This document shows positions 3,880 to 11,618 of a stretch of DNA of 14,750 bases, one piece after another. Source of the DNA: Lachnoclostridium sp. UBA3320 (GTDB lineage: Bacteria > Bacillota > Clostridia > Lachnospirales > Lachnospiraceae). The notes under the pieces are model-generated. The model saw nothing but the letters and a program-made list of their open reading frames with translations. It made no database searches and was not told the DNA's origin. The DNA is taken from the NCBI GenBank assembly GCA_002361175.1, contig DESG01000110.1, forward strand, positions 1-14,750, read 5' to 3'. The translations under genes and the position numbers were made by a program. How positions within the stretch are numbered: position 1 is the first letter of the stretch; the number at the start of each line of letters is the position of its first letter.

Positions 3880-6873
3880 GCATTTTCTACTATATTGTCT
3901 CCTTCTGCTGGGGCAGCGGCAATAGGTAATGAACAGTTTGAAAACAAATCTGTTACGGAAGCAGATGTAACTTATCCAAGTTATAAAGAAGCCTATGATA
4001 AAATGATTGCCCTAAAGGAAGAATATACTGAAGGGATGACATGGACCAACTTTACGCCATATGGTAGTAAGGGTACTAAGGGTGACAGCTATGTATGGAA
4101 AGGAGGAAAAGTTAAAGGAGTTGACAGGGGAGTGGGCTGTGCAGCTTTTGCGTTTATTCTCAGTGACGAAGCATTTGGCAGTCTGCCAGCACGAGCAGTT
4201 GATAAAGGCAAGTTCACTTTTAAGGATGTGAAAGTTGGAGATATACTGCGAGTAAATAATAATAGTCATTTTGTAATTGTATTGCAGAAAAGCGATGCAG
4301 GTGTTATAGTCGCTGAAGGTAACTATAACAAATCTGTACATTGGGGACGTGTACTGTCAAAAGCTGAAGTTGAGAGTGCAAACTTTGTTGTTACACGTTA
4401 CCCAGAGAATTATGTGCCTTCAGATTCTCCTGAAGCTGATGAAGTATCTGCAAACGGAGATGTGACTGCAAACAATGTTAAGTGGTCATTGACAAAAGCG
4501 GGCAAGCTTACCATTTCTGGAAGTGGAGCTATTCCAGACTATACAAATGATAATCCTGCACCATGGCATGAATACAAAGATAGTATTACTACAATTATAA
4601 TTGATGATGGTATAACTAGTATAGGAAATTACGCTTTTGATAGTAGTAAAGCTCTTAGCGTGTATATACCAGATGGCATAACGAAAATTGGAGATAAAGC
4701 ATTTAATAGCTCAGGACTTATTGCTGTAACTATTCCTAGCACTGTTACAAGTATCGGAAATGATGCTTTTCATAGTTGTGCAAACCTTACTTCTGTAACT
4801 GTTACCGAGGGGCTGGAAGATATCGGAGAACAAGCTTTTCGGGGCTGCATATCACTTGCTTATATTGATTTTCCAGGCAGTATCAAAAAAATAGGAACTG
4901 GAGCGTTTATGAGTTGTAGCAAGATGACACAAGTTAGATTTATGCATGGAACAGAAGATGTAGAAATTGGCGACAATTTGTTTACACAGTGCTGGAATTT
5001 GAAAAGTTTCACACTACCTAAAACAGCAAACCGCATTAGTTCTGGTATGTTTCAATCCTGTACTTCACTCTCTGAATTGTATATTCCAAAAAGTGTAAAG
5101 GAAATTGGAGAGTTACCATTTGCAAGTTGTACTAATCTAAATACCATATATTTTGGCGGCACTGAGGCTGAATGGAAAAGTTTGATTGGGAATCAAATGA
5201 ATACATCACCTTTAAATAGTGTAAAGATGATATACAATTATGAATTTCCTGACCCATTTGCCAAAGACCCAAACGACCCTGGAGATTTAGTAACCCATGA
5301 CCACATATGGTCTCAAGATTGGCTTCATAACGAAGACCATCACTATCATAAATGTACTGTAGAGGATTGTCTTTTTGAGTCTGATTATGAAGAGCATAAA
5401 TATGGCGATTGGGTAATTGATGTAGATGCGGCAGTAGGTAAAGAGGGTTCTAGGCATAGAGAATGCAATATTTGTAACTATAGTCAGACAGAGAGTATTC
5501 CTGCACTGGTCGCTCCAAGTACTCCAAGTCCAACAAATACTCCAAGTATTCCGACAAGTACTCCAAGTACTCCAACAGGTACTCCAGCAAGTACTTCAAG
5601 TACTTCAACAAGTACACCAGGAGGAGGTAGTTCATCAAATACTCCAAGCGGTTCATCTGGCTGGACTAATCCTGGTACAATAACACCAAGTACAGCTACA
5701 ACTGCACCAACTACGGCTACAACTGCACCAAGTACAGCTACAACTGCACCAACTACGGCTACAACTGCACCAACTACAGCTACAACCGCACCAACTACGG
5801 CTACAACCGCACCAACTACAGCTACAACCGCACCAACTACGGCTACAACTGCACCAACTACGGCTACAACCGCACCAACTACAGCTACAACTGCACCAAC
5901 GGTAACTACTTTACCTGATGGTACAAAGGTTGAAGAAAAGATTGAAAATTTGGACAATGGTACAAAGATTGAGACAGAGGTTGATACAAAGACAGATGGT
6001 TCTAAGGTAGAAACAGTTATTGAAACAACTGTAGATGGAGATGTTAAGAAGACAACTACAGAGACAGCAGCAGATGGTTCAGTGCTCAAAACCGAAAATG
6101 AGACTGCAAAGACCTCAGATGGCACATCTTTTGATTTGACAACTACTACAAAAATAGATAGTAGCGGCAAAGTAACAAGTGTTATACAAAAAGCAGTAAT
6201 TGAAAAAGCAGATATAGATACAAGTGCTACTATTACAGTAACAAAAAATGCTGATGGAAAGACTACTGCAGCAAAAGCATCAGTTTCTAAAACGACCAGT
6301 GGAAAGAAAGTTTCACTGACAGGCGATGTAATAGCACAGATAAAGGAAGTTTCAGGTGAAGACAACTTGGCAGTAACACTTACTGTAAAAGATGACAGCG
6401 GCAAGACAAAATTTAAGTTAAAAGCAGACTCTAATGACCTGCAACCTGGAAATAAACTGTATATTTACCAATATAATAGCAAGACTGGTGAATATATTAT
6501 GGTTAAAGGAACAGCTTTAAGTGTAACTGAAAATGGTAGTGTAAACGTATCTATGTCTAAAAATGCAACATACCAACTGCTGTCTCCATCAGAAGCTACA
6601 AAAGTAAATAAACAGATACTTAACACAGTTGCAGTAAAGAACACCTCTGCGAAAATAAAGTTAGGGAAATCAACCAAACTTATTCTAAACAGTAAACTGA
6701 ATAAAGAAAATGTGAAGTCTGTTAAATATTCAGTTCCAAAGAATTCATCTGTAAAAGTATCTAAAAATGGAAAGATTACTGCCAAGAAAACTGGAAAAAC
6801 TGTAGTAAAAGCAAAAGTTACTTTAAAGAACGGAATGATAAAAACAGTGAAGATGAAAATCAATGTTAAATAA
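3829..6873 (+). CDS. Secreted surface protein: putative Cys/His hydrolase module, BspA-type LRRs, Thr/Pro repeats
   Basis: A 1014-residue exported protein of unknown function. A signal peptide (1 to about 31, basic start, hydrophobic core, AGA/AAA cleavage area) is followed by a module at about 50-193 with GCAAF (C104), NNSHF (H147) and EGNYN (E163, N165), resembling the Cys-His-Glu-Asn set of CHAP/NlpC-like peptidoglycan hydrolases. Next come BspA-type leucine-rich repeats (about 210-455; IG-AF-CxxL pattern, usually a Cys per repeat), a His/Cys-rich segment (490-555, C-x4-C and C-x2-C), a Ser/Thr/Pro linker (about 558-692) with ten seven-residue repeats, DG-containing beta repeats, and a bacterial Ig-like (Big_2-like) C-terminus (about 930-1014). 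There is no LPXTG, so it is probably released or wall-associated non-covalently. AGAGAGGG precedes ATG 3829. It may be co-transcribed with the two following genes. Domain calls are by eye; catalysis is unproven. Confidence 0.85.
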   Translation: MYRKKFKYLKQTIALLAAFSTILSPSAGAAAIGNEQFENKSVTEADVTYPSYKEAYDKMIALKEEYTEGMTWTNFTPYGSKGTKGDSYVWKGGKVKGVDRGVGCAAFAFILSDEAFGSLPARAVDKGKFTFKDVKVGDILRVNNNSHFVIVLQKSDAGVIVAEGNYNKSVHWGRVLSKAEVESANFVVTRYPENYVPSDSPEADEVSANGDVTANNVKWSLTKAGKLTISGSGAIPDYTNDNPAPWHEYKDSITTIIIDDGITSIGNYAFDSSKALSVYIPDGITKIGDKAFNSSGLIAVTIPSTVTSIGNDAFHSCANLTSVTVTEGLEDIGEQAFRGCISLAYIDFPGSIKKIGTGAFMSCSKMTQVRFMHGTEDVEIGDNLFTQCWNLKSFTLPKTANRISSGMFQSCTSLSELYIPKSVKEIGELPFASCTNLNTIYFGGTEAEWKSLIGNQMNTSPLNSVKMIYNYEFPDPFAKDPNDPGDLVTHDHIWSQDWLHNEDHHYHKCTVEDCLFESDYEEHKYGDWVIDVDAAVGKEGSRHRECNICNYSQTESIPALVAPSTPSPTNTPSIPTSTPSTPTGTPASTSSTSTSTPGGGSSSNTPSGSSGWTNPGTITPSTATTAPTTATTAPSTATTAPTTATTAPTTATTAPTTATTAPTTATTAPTTATTAPTTATTAPTTATTAPTVTTLPDGTKVEEKIENLDNGTKIETEVDTKTDGSKVETVIETTVDGDVKKTTTETAADGSVLKTENETAKTSDGTSFDLTTTTKIDSSGKVTSVIQKAVIEKADIDTSATITVTKNADGKTTAAKASVSKTTSGKKVSLTGDVIAQIKEVSGEDNLAVTLTVKDDSGKTKFKLKADSNDLQPGNKLYIYQYNSKTGEYIMVKGTALSVTENGSVNVSMSKNATYQLLSPSEATKVNKQILNTVAVKNTSAKIKLGKSTKLILNSKLNKENVKSVKYSVPKNSSVKVSKNGKITAKKTGKTVVKAKVTLKNGMIKTVKMKINVK
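5692..5901 (+). repeat. Ten 21-bp tandem repeats encoding TATTAPT
   Basis: Ten uninterrupted 21-base units, each coding for a seven-residue Thr/Ala/Pro unit, form the spacer between the LRR half and the C-terminal half of the surface protein. The first codon alternates ACA/ACG through units 1-8 (A,G,A,G,A,G,A,G,G,A), and the fourth codon is ACC in units 5, 6, 7 and 9 and ACT in the others. The alternation points to growth by duplication of a 42-base dimer. Because the unit is a multiple of three, copy-number change would alter linker length without shifting frame. Confidence 0.95.
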
Positions 6874-6900
6874 TTGTTGTTAATATATGTTAATTTATTA

Positions 6901-6949
6901 AGAGTGGTGCAATCCTCGTAACATCAAGGATTACGCCACTTTCCTTGAT
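6901..6949 (+). promoter_or_regulatory. Hairpin with alternative pairings before the small secreted-protein gene
   Basis: AGTGGTG..AATCCT (6903-6916) pairs with AGGATT..CGCCACT (6927-6940), a 13-bp stem with one mismatch and a 10-base loop. Only TTTCC follows, so it is at best a weak terminator for the gene to its left. ATCAAGGA (6923-6930) is also exactly complementary to TCCTTGAT (6942-6949), and TCCTT (6942-6946) is complementary to AAGGA (6953-6957) in the next Shine-Dalgarno. The structures compete, so this could be attenuation or translational control. Pairings are seen; function is inferred. Confidence 0.5.
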
Positions 6950-6965
6950 AAAAAGGAGATTTGTT

Positions 6966-7388
6966 ATGAAACATATTATCTTATATGTGTCTGGTATTTT
7001 TATGTTATTATTTATTCTAAATATAACACCAGAAAAATATGTCCAAGCAAAAAATTTAAAATCTAAAGTTAAGACCACATCTAATGTGGGATTTGTTGGT
7101 GATTTTTATGATGCTACAGGGGAAATAAAACTAAGCATTTCCAAAAAAGGTAAAAAATATAAAGCGTCTTATCAACAGTTTCGTTTATGCACAATGGACA
7201 ATTTAAAGGGTACTGTTAAAAAGGGCATTTTAACTTTAAAAGGGAAAGACCCTGCAAATAACCCAATTACAATTACCGTATCACGTAAGGGTAATAAGCG
7301 AGTTCTCACTTTTAAGAAAACATCATGGGAATATTTTACACAGGGAAGTATTGTAAAATTAAACACAGTCAAATGTAGAGTCGAGTGA
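6966..7388 (+). CDS. Small secreted protein of unknown function
   Basis: I do not recognise a family. The 140-residue product has a signal peptide: MKH, a hydrophobic core at about 4-20, and a plausible cleavage after V26-Q27-A28. The mature part of about 112 residues is Lys-rich and basic, with alternating hydrophobic stretches (GEIKLSIS, KYKASYQQF, GILTLKG, ITITVSRKG, RVLTFKK) that suggest a small beta-sandwich or barrel. It has two cysteines, C75 and C137, that could form a disulfide. ATG 6966 is preferred over an in-frame TTG at 6945 because AAGGAG (6953-6958) sits 7 bases before it and it opens directly into the signal sequence. It lies 92 bases after the large surface protein and 16 before argJ, on the same strand, so a functional link with the surface protein is possible but unproven. 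Confidence 0.75.
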   Translation: MKHIILYVSGIFMLLFILNITPEKYVQAKNLKSKVKTTSNVGFVGDFYDATGEIKLSISKKGKKYKASYQQFRLCTMDNLKGTVKKGILTLKGKDPANNPITITVSRKGNKRVLTFKKTSWEYFTQGSIVKLNTVKCRVE

Positions 7389-7404
7389 AAGGATATAGAT
7401 TATT

Positions 7405-8649
7405 ATGATTAAAGAACAATTTGAAGGATATAAATATATTGAAGGAGGTGTATGCGCTGCTGTTGGTTTTACAGCTAATGGACTTAACTGTGGAATTAAT
7501 CCTGTAAAAGAAAAAAATGATTTAGGCATGGTGTATAGTGAAGTACCATGTAATACAGCAGCGGTTTATACACGTAACAAAGTAAAAGGAGCACCTATTA
7601 TAGTAACAAAAAACCATTTAGCAAAAAGCGGCGGCGTATCAAGGGCAGTAATTGTTAATTCTAAAAATGCCAATACATGTAATGCTAATGGTGAAGACAT
7701 TGCCGAAAAGACCAGCGAACTTGTGGCAAAAGAGCTTGGTATAAAGCCAGAAGAAGTTATTGTAGCTTCTACAGGTGTAATAGGTATGCCTATATTTATT
7801 GAACCATTTAAAAATCATATGAAAGAACTTGTATCAGGACTTTCAAAGGAAGGTAATACAGATGCTGTAAAAGCAATTATGACTACAGATACAGTGCAAA
7901 AAGAAGTTGCGGTTGAGTTTGAAGTTGAGGGAAAGACTTGTCACCTTGGAGGTATGGCAAAGGGAAGTGGCATGATACACCCAGATATGGCGACTACTCT
8001 TAATTTTATAACAACAGATGTGGCGGTTTCAGTAGAAATGCTGCAAAAAGCGTTGTCTGATATTGTTAAAGTGACATACAACTGTCTAAGTATTGACGGT
8101 GATACTTCTACTAATGATATGGTAAGTGTGATGGCTAATGGTCTTGCAGGAAATAGTCTTATTACGTCAGAAGGTGCACAGTATGAGATATTTAAAAAAG
8201 CGCTTTATATAGTAATGCTTAATATGACAAAAATGCTTGCAGCAGATGGTGAAGGAGCTTCTAAATTTCTTGAATGTACATGTACAGGAGCGCCAGATTT
8301 TGACTTTGCGGCAGCAGTGGCCAAAAGTGTAATACATTCTCCCCTTGTCAAATGTGCAATGTTTGGTGGAGATGCTAACTGTGGACGTATTCTTTGCGCA
8401 ATAGGTTATGCGCCAGTGGATGTTGATGTTAAAAAAATCAGTGTAACGCTTGCATCTGCTGTTGGTGAAGTCCTTGTTTACAAAGATGGTGCATCACTCC
8501 AATTTTCTGAGGAGGATGCAGCTAAAATACTTGCAGAAGATGAGATTTATATTAATATTAGTTTAGAGCAAGGACAGGCAAGTGCAAAGGCATGGGGATG
8601 TGATTTGACATATGATTATGTCAAGATAAATGGTGATTATAGGTCATGA
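7405..8649 (+). CDS. argJ: Bifunctional ornithine acetyltransferase / N-acetylglutamate synthase (ArgJ)
   Basis: ArgJ transfers the acetyl group of N-acetylornithine to glutamate, recycling acetate in arginine synthesis; some members also use acetyl-CoA. The 414-residue product has the family length and the self-cleavage site: KGSGMIHPDMATTL, with T197 expected to become the N-terminal nucleophile of the beta chain. Other family marks are the VNSKNANTCNANG segment, STGVIGMP (oxyanion region), SIDGDTSTNDMV, and GGDANCGRILCAIGY near the C-terminal half. The Shine-Dalgarno GAAAGGA (7387-7393) overlaps the stop of the previous gene, so co-transcription is likely. No argB, argC, argD or argF is nearby, so the gene sits apart from its pathway here. 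Whether it is mono- or bifunctional cannot be told from the sequence alone. Confidence 0.95.
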   Translation: MIKEQFEGYKYIEGGVCAAVGFTANGLNCGINPVKEKNDLGMVYSEVPCNTAAVYTRNKVKGAPIIVTKNHLAKSGGVSRAVIVNSKNANTCNANGEDIAEKTSELVAKELGIKPEEVIVASTGVIGMPIFIEPFKNHMKELVSGLSKEGNTDAVKAIMTTDTVQKEVAVEFEVEGKTCHLGGMAKGSGMIHPDMATTLNFITTDVAVSVEMLQKALSDIVKVTYNCLSIDGDTSTNDMVSVMANGLAGNSLITSEGAQYEIFKKALYIVMLNMTKMLAADGEGASKFLECTCTGAPDFDFAAAVAKSVIHSPLVKCAMFGGDANCGRILCAIGYAPVDVDVKKISVTLASAVGEVLVYKDGASLQFSEEDAAKILAEDEIYINISLEQGQASAKAWGCDLTYDYVKINGDYRS

Positions 8650-8653
8650 AAGC

Positions 8654-8693
8654 AAAGAAACATCGTCCTAATAAAACAAGACGGTGTTTCTTT
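8654..8693. terminator. Terminator hairpin after argJ, possibly bidirectional
   Basis: AAAGAAACATCGTC (8654-8667) pairs with GACGGTGTTTCTTT (8680-8693) across a 12-base loop, with one T-G wobble. The stem ends in A-rich and T-rich arms on both strands, so it could stop argJ transcription from the left and dctM transcription from the right. Confidence 0.75.
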
Positions 8694-8700
8694 CTATATG

Positions 8701-8733
8701 TTGATAGTGGCTACCTTCAAAAACCACTGTCAA
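8701..8733. terminator. Second hairpin at the convergent argJ/dctM junction
   Basis: TTGATAGTGG (8701-8710) pairs with CCACTGTCAA (8724-8733) across a 13-base loop, with one T-G wobble. It ends 5 bases beyond the dctM stop. It lacks a strong T-tract on either strand, so it may be a weak terminator or a 3'-end stabiliser of the minus-strand operon. Confidence 0.5.
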
Positions 8734-8738
8734 ATAAT

Positions 8739-10046
8739 TTATACATACCCCATAAGCCCTGGCAACCACAGTGATATCTGTGGAATATATGTTACAAGCA
8801 TCAGTACTGCAAAGATTGCCGCAAAATAAATTAAGAGCTGCCGTATGACTGTTTCAATCTTTACACCACCTACTTTTACGCCTACAAACAGTGTCGTACC
8901 TACAGGAGGTGTGATTGTACCTATACAGAGGTTAAATATCATCATAATTCCAAAGTGTACTGTATTCATTCCAAGTGACTGGCACACTGGCAAAAAGATT
9001 GGTGTAAAAATCAGACATGCAGGTGTCATATCCATAAAAGTTCCAACAACAAGCAGGATTATGTTAATCATCAAAAGAATTACATAGCGGTTATTACTTA
9101 TGGATAAAAGTCCATTAGAAACAAGTGCTGGTATATTTGTAAATGCCATAACCCATGACATAATAGAAGATACACCAATTAAGAATATAATTATGCCTGT
9201 CATTTCTGCACTATCCTTTAAAATTTGCGGAAGGTCTTTAACTTTAATAGACTTATATCCAAACAGTGACAAAAGCAGACTATAAACCACGGCTACGACT
9301 GAACCTTCTGTTGCGGTAAAGATACCACCGATAATACCACCAATTACAATTATGATAAGCAGCAAGCATGGCAGTGCCTGAAGGAAGATATTCCACTTTT
9401 CTTTTGCTGTAAATGTTGTTGAGCTGCGGTAACCTCTCTTTTTTGCAATACAGAAAATTACAATCATGCAGGCAAGTCCCCAAAGGATTCCAGGTATATA
9501 TCCTGCCATAAAGAGGGCTGCTACAGAAGTACCACCACTTACAAGTGAAAATGTAATCATAACGTTACTTGGAGGAATTAAAAGTCCAGTAGGTGCTGTT
9601 GCAACGTTGGCAGCTGCGGAAAAGTTCGGGTCATAGCCTTCTTCTTTTTCAATTGGTCCGATAATAGAACCCATAGCAGATGCTGCTGCTGTACCAGAAC
9701 CAGAGATAGCACCAAACAGCATATTGGCAAGTACATTGGTCTGTGCAAGCGCACCTGGTGTACGTCCAGTTACTACTTTTGCAAGATTTATAAGACGAAC
9801 TGCAATACCACCCTTATTCATTAAATTTCCTGCTAAGATAAAGAAAGGTATTGCCAAAAGGCTAAATACAGAAATACCAGAAAATATTCTCTGTGCACCA
9901 GTCAACACTGCTACTCCTGCATCCATTACTGGCAAGATGGCACACACTGAAGAAATACCTAGCGCTACAGCGATTGGAATCCCCGCCAATAGAAGTACTG
10001 CCAGTACAACTAATATTATTAATCCACAAATTAAAGCAGTATTCAT
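8739..10046 (-). CDS. dctM: TRAP transporter large membrane subunit (DctM)
   Basis: The large integral membrane subunit of a tripartite ATP-independent periplasmic (TRAP) transporter. It forms the transport domain and couples Na+ or H+ influx to uptake of an acidic substrate handed over by the DctP lipoprotein. The 435-residue product is almost wholly hydrophobic, with about a dozen membrane segments, and carries family motifs: the AIPFFILAGNLMN segment, GAISGSGTAAASAMG and TAPTGLLIPPSN. Length is typical. AAAGGAGGAAT precedes the start and actually encodes the last residues of dctQ (KEE-stop), with a 3-base gap, so the two are translationally coupled. It is the last gene of the uxaB-uxaA-dctPQM operon, whose context points to a hexuronate substrate. 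Confidence 0.95.
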   Translation of the reverse strand: MNTALICGLIILVVLAVLLLAGIPIAVALGISSVCAILPVMDAGVAVLTGAQRIFSGISVFSLLAIPFFILAGNLMNKGGIAVRLINLAKVVTGRTPGALAQTNVLANMLFGAISGSGTAAASAMGSIIGPIEKEEGYDPNFSAAANVATAPTGLLIPPSNVMITFSLVSGGTSVAALFMAGYIPGILWGLACMIVIFCIAKKRGYRSSTTFTAKEKWNIFLQALPCLLLIIIVIGGIIGGIFTATEGSVVAVVYSLLLSLFGYKSIKVKDLPQILKDSAEMTGIIIFLIGVSSIMSWVMAFTNIPALVSNGLLSISNNRYVILLMINIILLVVGTFMDMTPACLIFTPIFLPVCQSLGMNTVHFGIMMIFNLCIGTITPPVGTTLFVGVKVGGVKIETVIRQLLIYFAAIFAVLMLVTYIPQISLWLPGLMGYV

Positions 10047-10049
10047 GTT

Positions 10050-10550
10050 TTATTCCTCCTTTCCAGTAGTGCGGTCAACACCCATAATAAGGTCAATAAG
10101 ATTTAATATTGAATATAATACAATTAACACGCCAGAAATTGGAATAATTGTATAAACTACCCCCATAGGTATACCAAGTGATGCTGTGGACTGTGTCATG
10201 GTTAAGTGTGTTATTGTCACTCCGCCATAAATCATTACACTTGCTGCCAGTACCATTATAAGAATTTCACTTAAAATACCAAGAATCTTTTGTCCTCCAG
10301 GACCTGCCTTATCTGCCATAAATCCCATACGCATATGGTCACGTTTCCCAAATACATATGCACTAGATAAAAGTGCCATCCAAGTGAAACTATATGTCAG
10401 CAGTTCTTCAGACACAGTACTTGGGCTTTTGAAAATAAAACGGGTTACTATCTGATAAGTTCCGATTACTACCATAGCCGCAAAAATAATCGCACATGCG
10501 GAACTTAAAATCACATCTATAATCTTGCGGATTTTATGCAATGCTTCCAT
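10050..10550 (-). CDS. dctQ: TRAP transporter small membrane subunit (DctQ)
   Basis: The small four-helix membrane subunit that associates with DctM and helps dock the substrate-binding lipoprotein. The 166-residue product has four hydrophobic segments (roughly 14-34, 47-66, 88-108 and 128-148) and the typical middle motif EELLTYSFTWMALLSSAYVFGKRDHMRM, here with the RDHMRMG end conserved. The start codon follows the dctP stop with no gap, and the Shine-Dalgarno GGAGGGAGAA lies inside the end of dctP, so coupling is tight. It ends 3 bases before dctM. Having separate Q and M subunits, and not a QM fusion, is the common arrangement. Confidence 0.93.
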   Translation of the reverse strand: MEALHKIRKIIDVILSSACAIIFAAMVVIGTYQIVTRFIFKSPSTVSEELLTYSFTWMALLSSAYVFGKRDHMRMGFMADKAGPGGQKILGILSEILIMVLAASVMIYGGVTITHLTMTQSTASLGIPMGVVYTIIPISGVLIVLYSILNLIDLIMGVDRTTGKEE

Positions 10551-11588
10551 TTATTCTCCCTCCTCCTGTGTATATTTTTCATTAACTTGTTGGATATGGT
10601 CATATAATTCTTGTATATGTTCATTTTCATCAAGCATATCCTGCTGTACACCAGCAACTTTATCTCTAAATGTCTGCACATCTACGTCAATAAATTCCAC
10701 ACCCATCTGCTCACTGGCAATTTTTTTTGCTTCTTCTACCTGTTCATCCCAGTATATCATCTCTTCTTCTGTAGAAAGTAGTGCTGCATCACGGAAAATA
10801 GCATACTCTTCATCACTTAAACCTTCAAGGAACTTCAAGTTTCCAATCAACATATCAGGTACCATCTGGTGCATATTGTAAGAATAATATTTCGCAACTT
10901 CACCATGTTTATTATTGGTTAAGGCAAGCTCATTATTCTCTGCGCCGTCAATAACACCCTGCTGAATGGCTGTGTAAACTTCACCAAAACTCATAGGAGA
11001 AGCTGCTGCACCAAATGCATTTGCCATATTTACACTGGCAGGGCTTTGCTGTACACGCATCTTTAACCCTTTCAAATCATCTGGGGTATGGATTGGTTTT
11101 TTAGCATAAAAACTTCTTGTTCCAGCATTGTACCAAGTCAGCACACGAAATCCAGCTTCATTTGTTGACTCATACACGGCTTCCATATAATCGGTGTCAT
11201 TCATAACTTCATGATAAGCTTCTTCAGATGTAAATAGATATGGCATACTAAACACCTCATATACATCAGCAAAATTTTCTAAGTTTGCTGTACCTGCAAC
11301 TACAAAATCAATCGCTCCTGTCTGTGTTAGTTCGATAGCTTTTTGAGCACCTCCAAGAAGCTCATTTGGATAAATCTGAATCTCGTATTTATCTCCAAGA
11401 CGTTCTTCTATATATTCTTTAAACTTTAAAAGTCCAAGGTGTTCTGGATGTGTCTCAGACTGAGCATGAGAGATTCTAACAATTCTCTTGCCATTGCTAA
11501 CTGAGGCACAGCCAGACATACTAGACACAGAGCCAAGTGCCAAACCTGCAGCCAGAAGTATAGCACATATTCTTTTTAAATTTTTCAT
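10551..11588 (-). CDS. dctP: TRAP transporter substrate-binding lipoprotein (DctP)
   Basis: Extracytoplasmic solute-binding protein that captures an acidic substrate, probably galacturonate or another hexuronate given the neighbours, and delivers it to DctQM. The 345-residue product has a lipoprotein signal with lipobox MSGC (C27), fitting surface anchoring in a Gram-positive cell. The binding fold is clear from GLKMRVQQSP (R178, the expected carboxylate-binding arginine), AFGAAASPMSFGEVYTA and QQGVIDGAEN. GTRSFYAKKPI (R158) is a further conserved contact region. The start at 11588 is preferred over an in-frame ATG seven codons upstream because AAAGGAGG (11595-11602) lies 6 bases before it and the lipoprotein signal begins there. 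It follows uxaA after 30 bases. Substrate identity is inferred from context only. Confidence 0.94.
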   Translation of the reverse strand: MKNLKRICAILLAAGLALGSVSSMSGCASVSNGKRIVRISHAQSETHPEHLGLLKFKEYIEERLGDKYEIQIYPNELLGGAQKAIELTQTGAIDFVVAGTANLENFADVYEVFSMPYLFTSEEAYHEVMNDTDYMEAVYESTNEAGFRVLTWYNAGTRSFYAKKPIHTPDDLKGLKMRVQQSPASVNMANAFGAAASPMSFGEVYTAIQQGVIDGAENNELALTNNKHGEVAKYYSYNMHQMVPDMLIGNLKFLEGLSDEEYAIFRDAALLSTEEEMIYWDEQVEEAKKIASEQMGVEFIDVDVQTFRDKVAGVQQDMLDENEHIQELYDHIQQVNEKYTQEEGE

Positions 11589-11618
11589 AATTAGCCTCCT
11601 TTTCTGCACGTTTTCTAA

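Noticed and set aside
5517..5650. Degenerate AGTACTCCA-like repeats, considered as a CRISPR or MITE
   Set aside because: They are irregular Thr/Pro/Ser codons within the linker of the surface protein, without spacers or a consistent unit.
5484..6404. A 306-codon open frame on the minus strand across the repeat region
   Set aside because: It is the antisense of the Thr/Ala/Pro repeats, producing a low-complexity VGAVVAVV protein. The plus-strand frame has a signal peptide, clear domains and a ribosome binding site; the minus frame has none.
9724..10155. Plus-strand 143-codon frame across dctM and dctQ
   Set aside because: It is antisense to two clear TRAP subunits and spans their junction, with no recognisable protein features.
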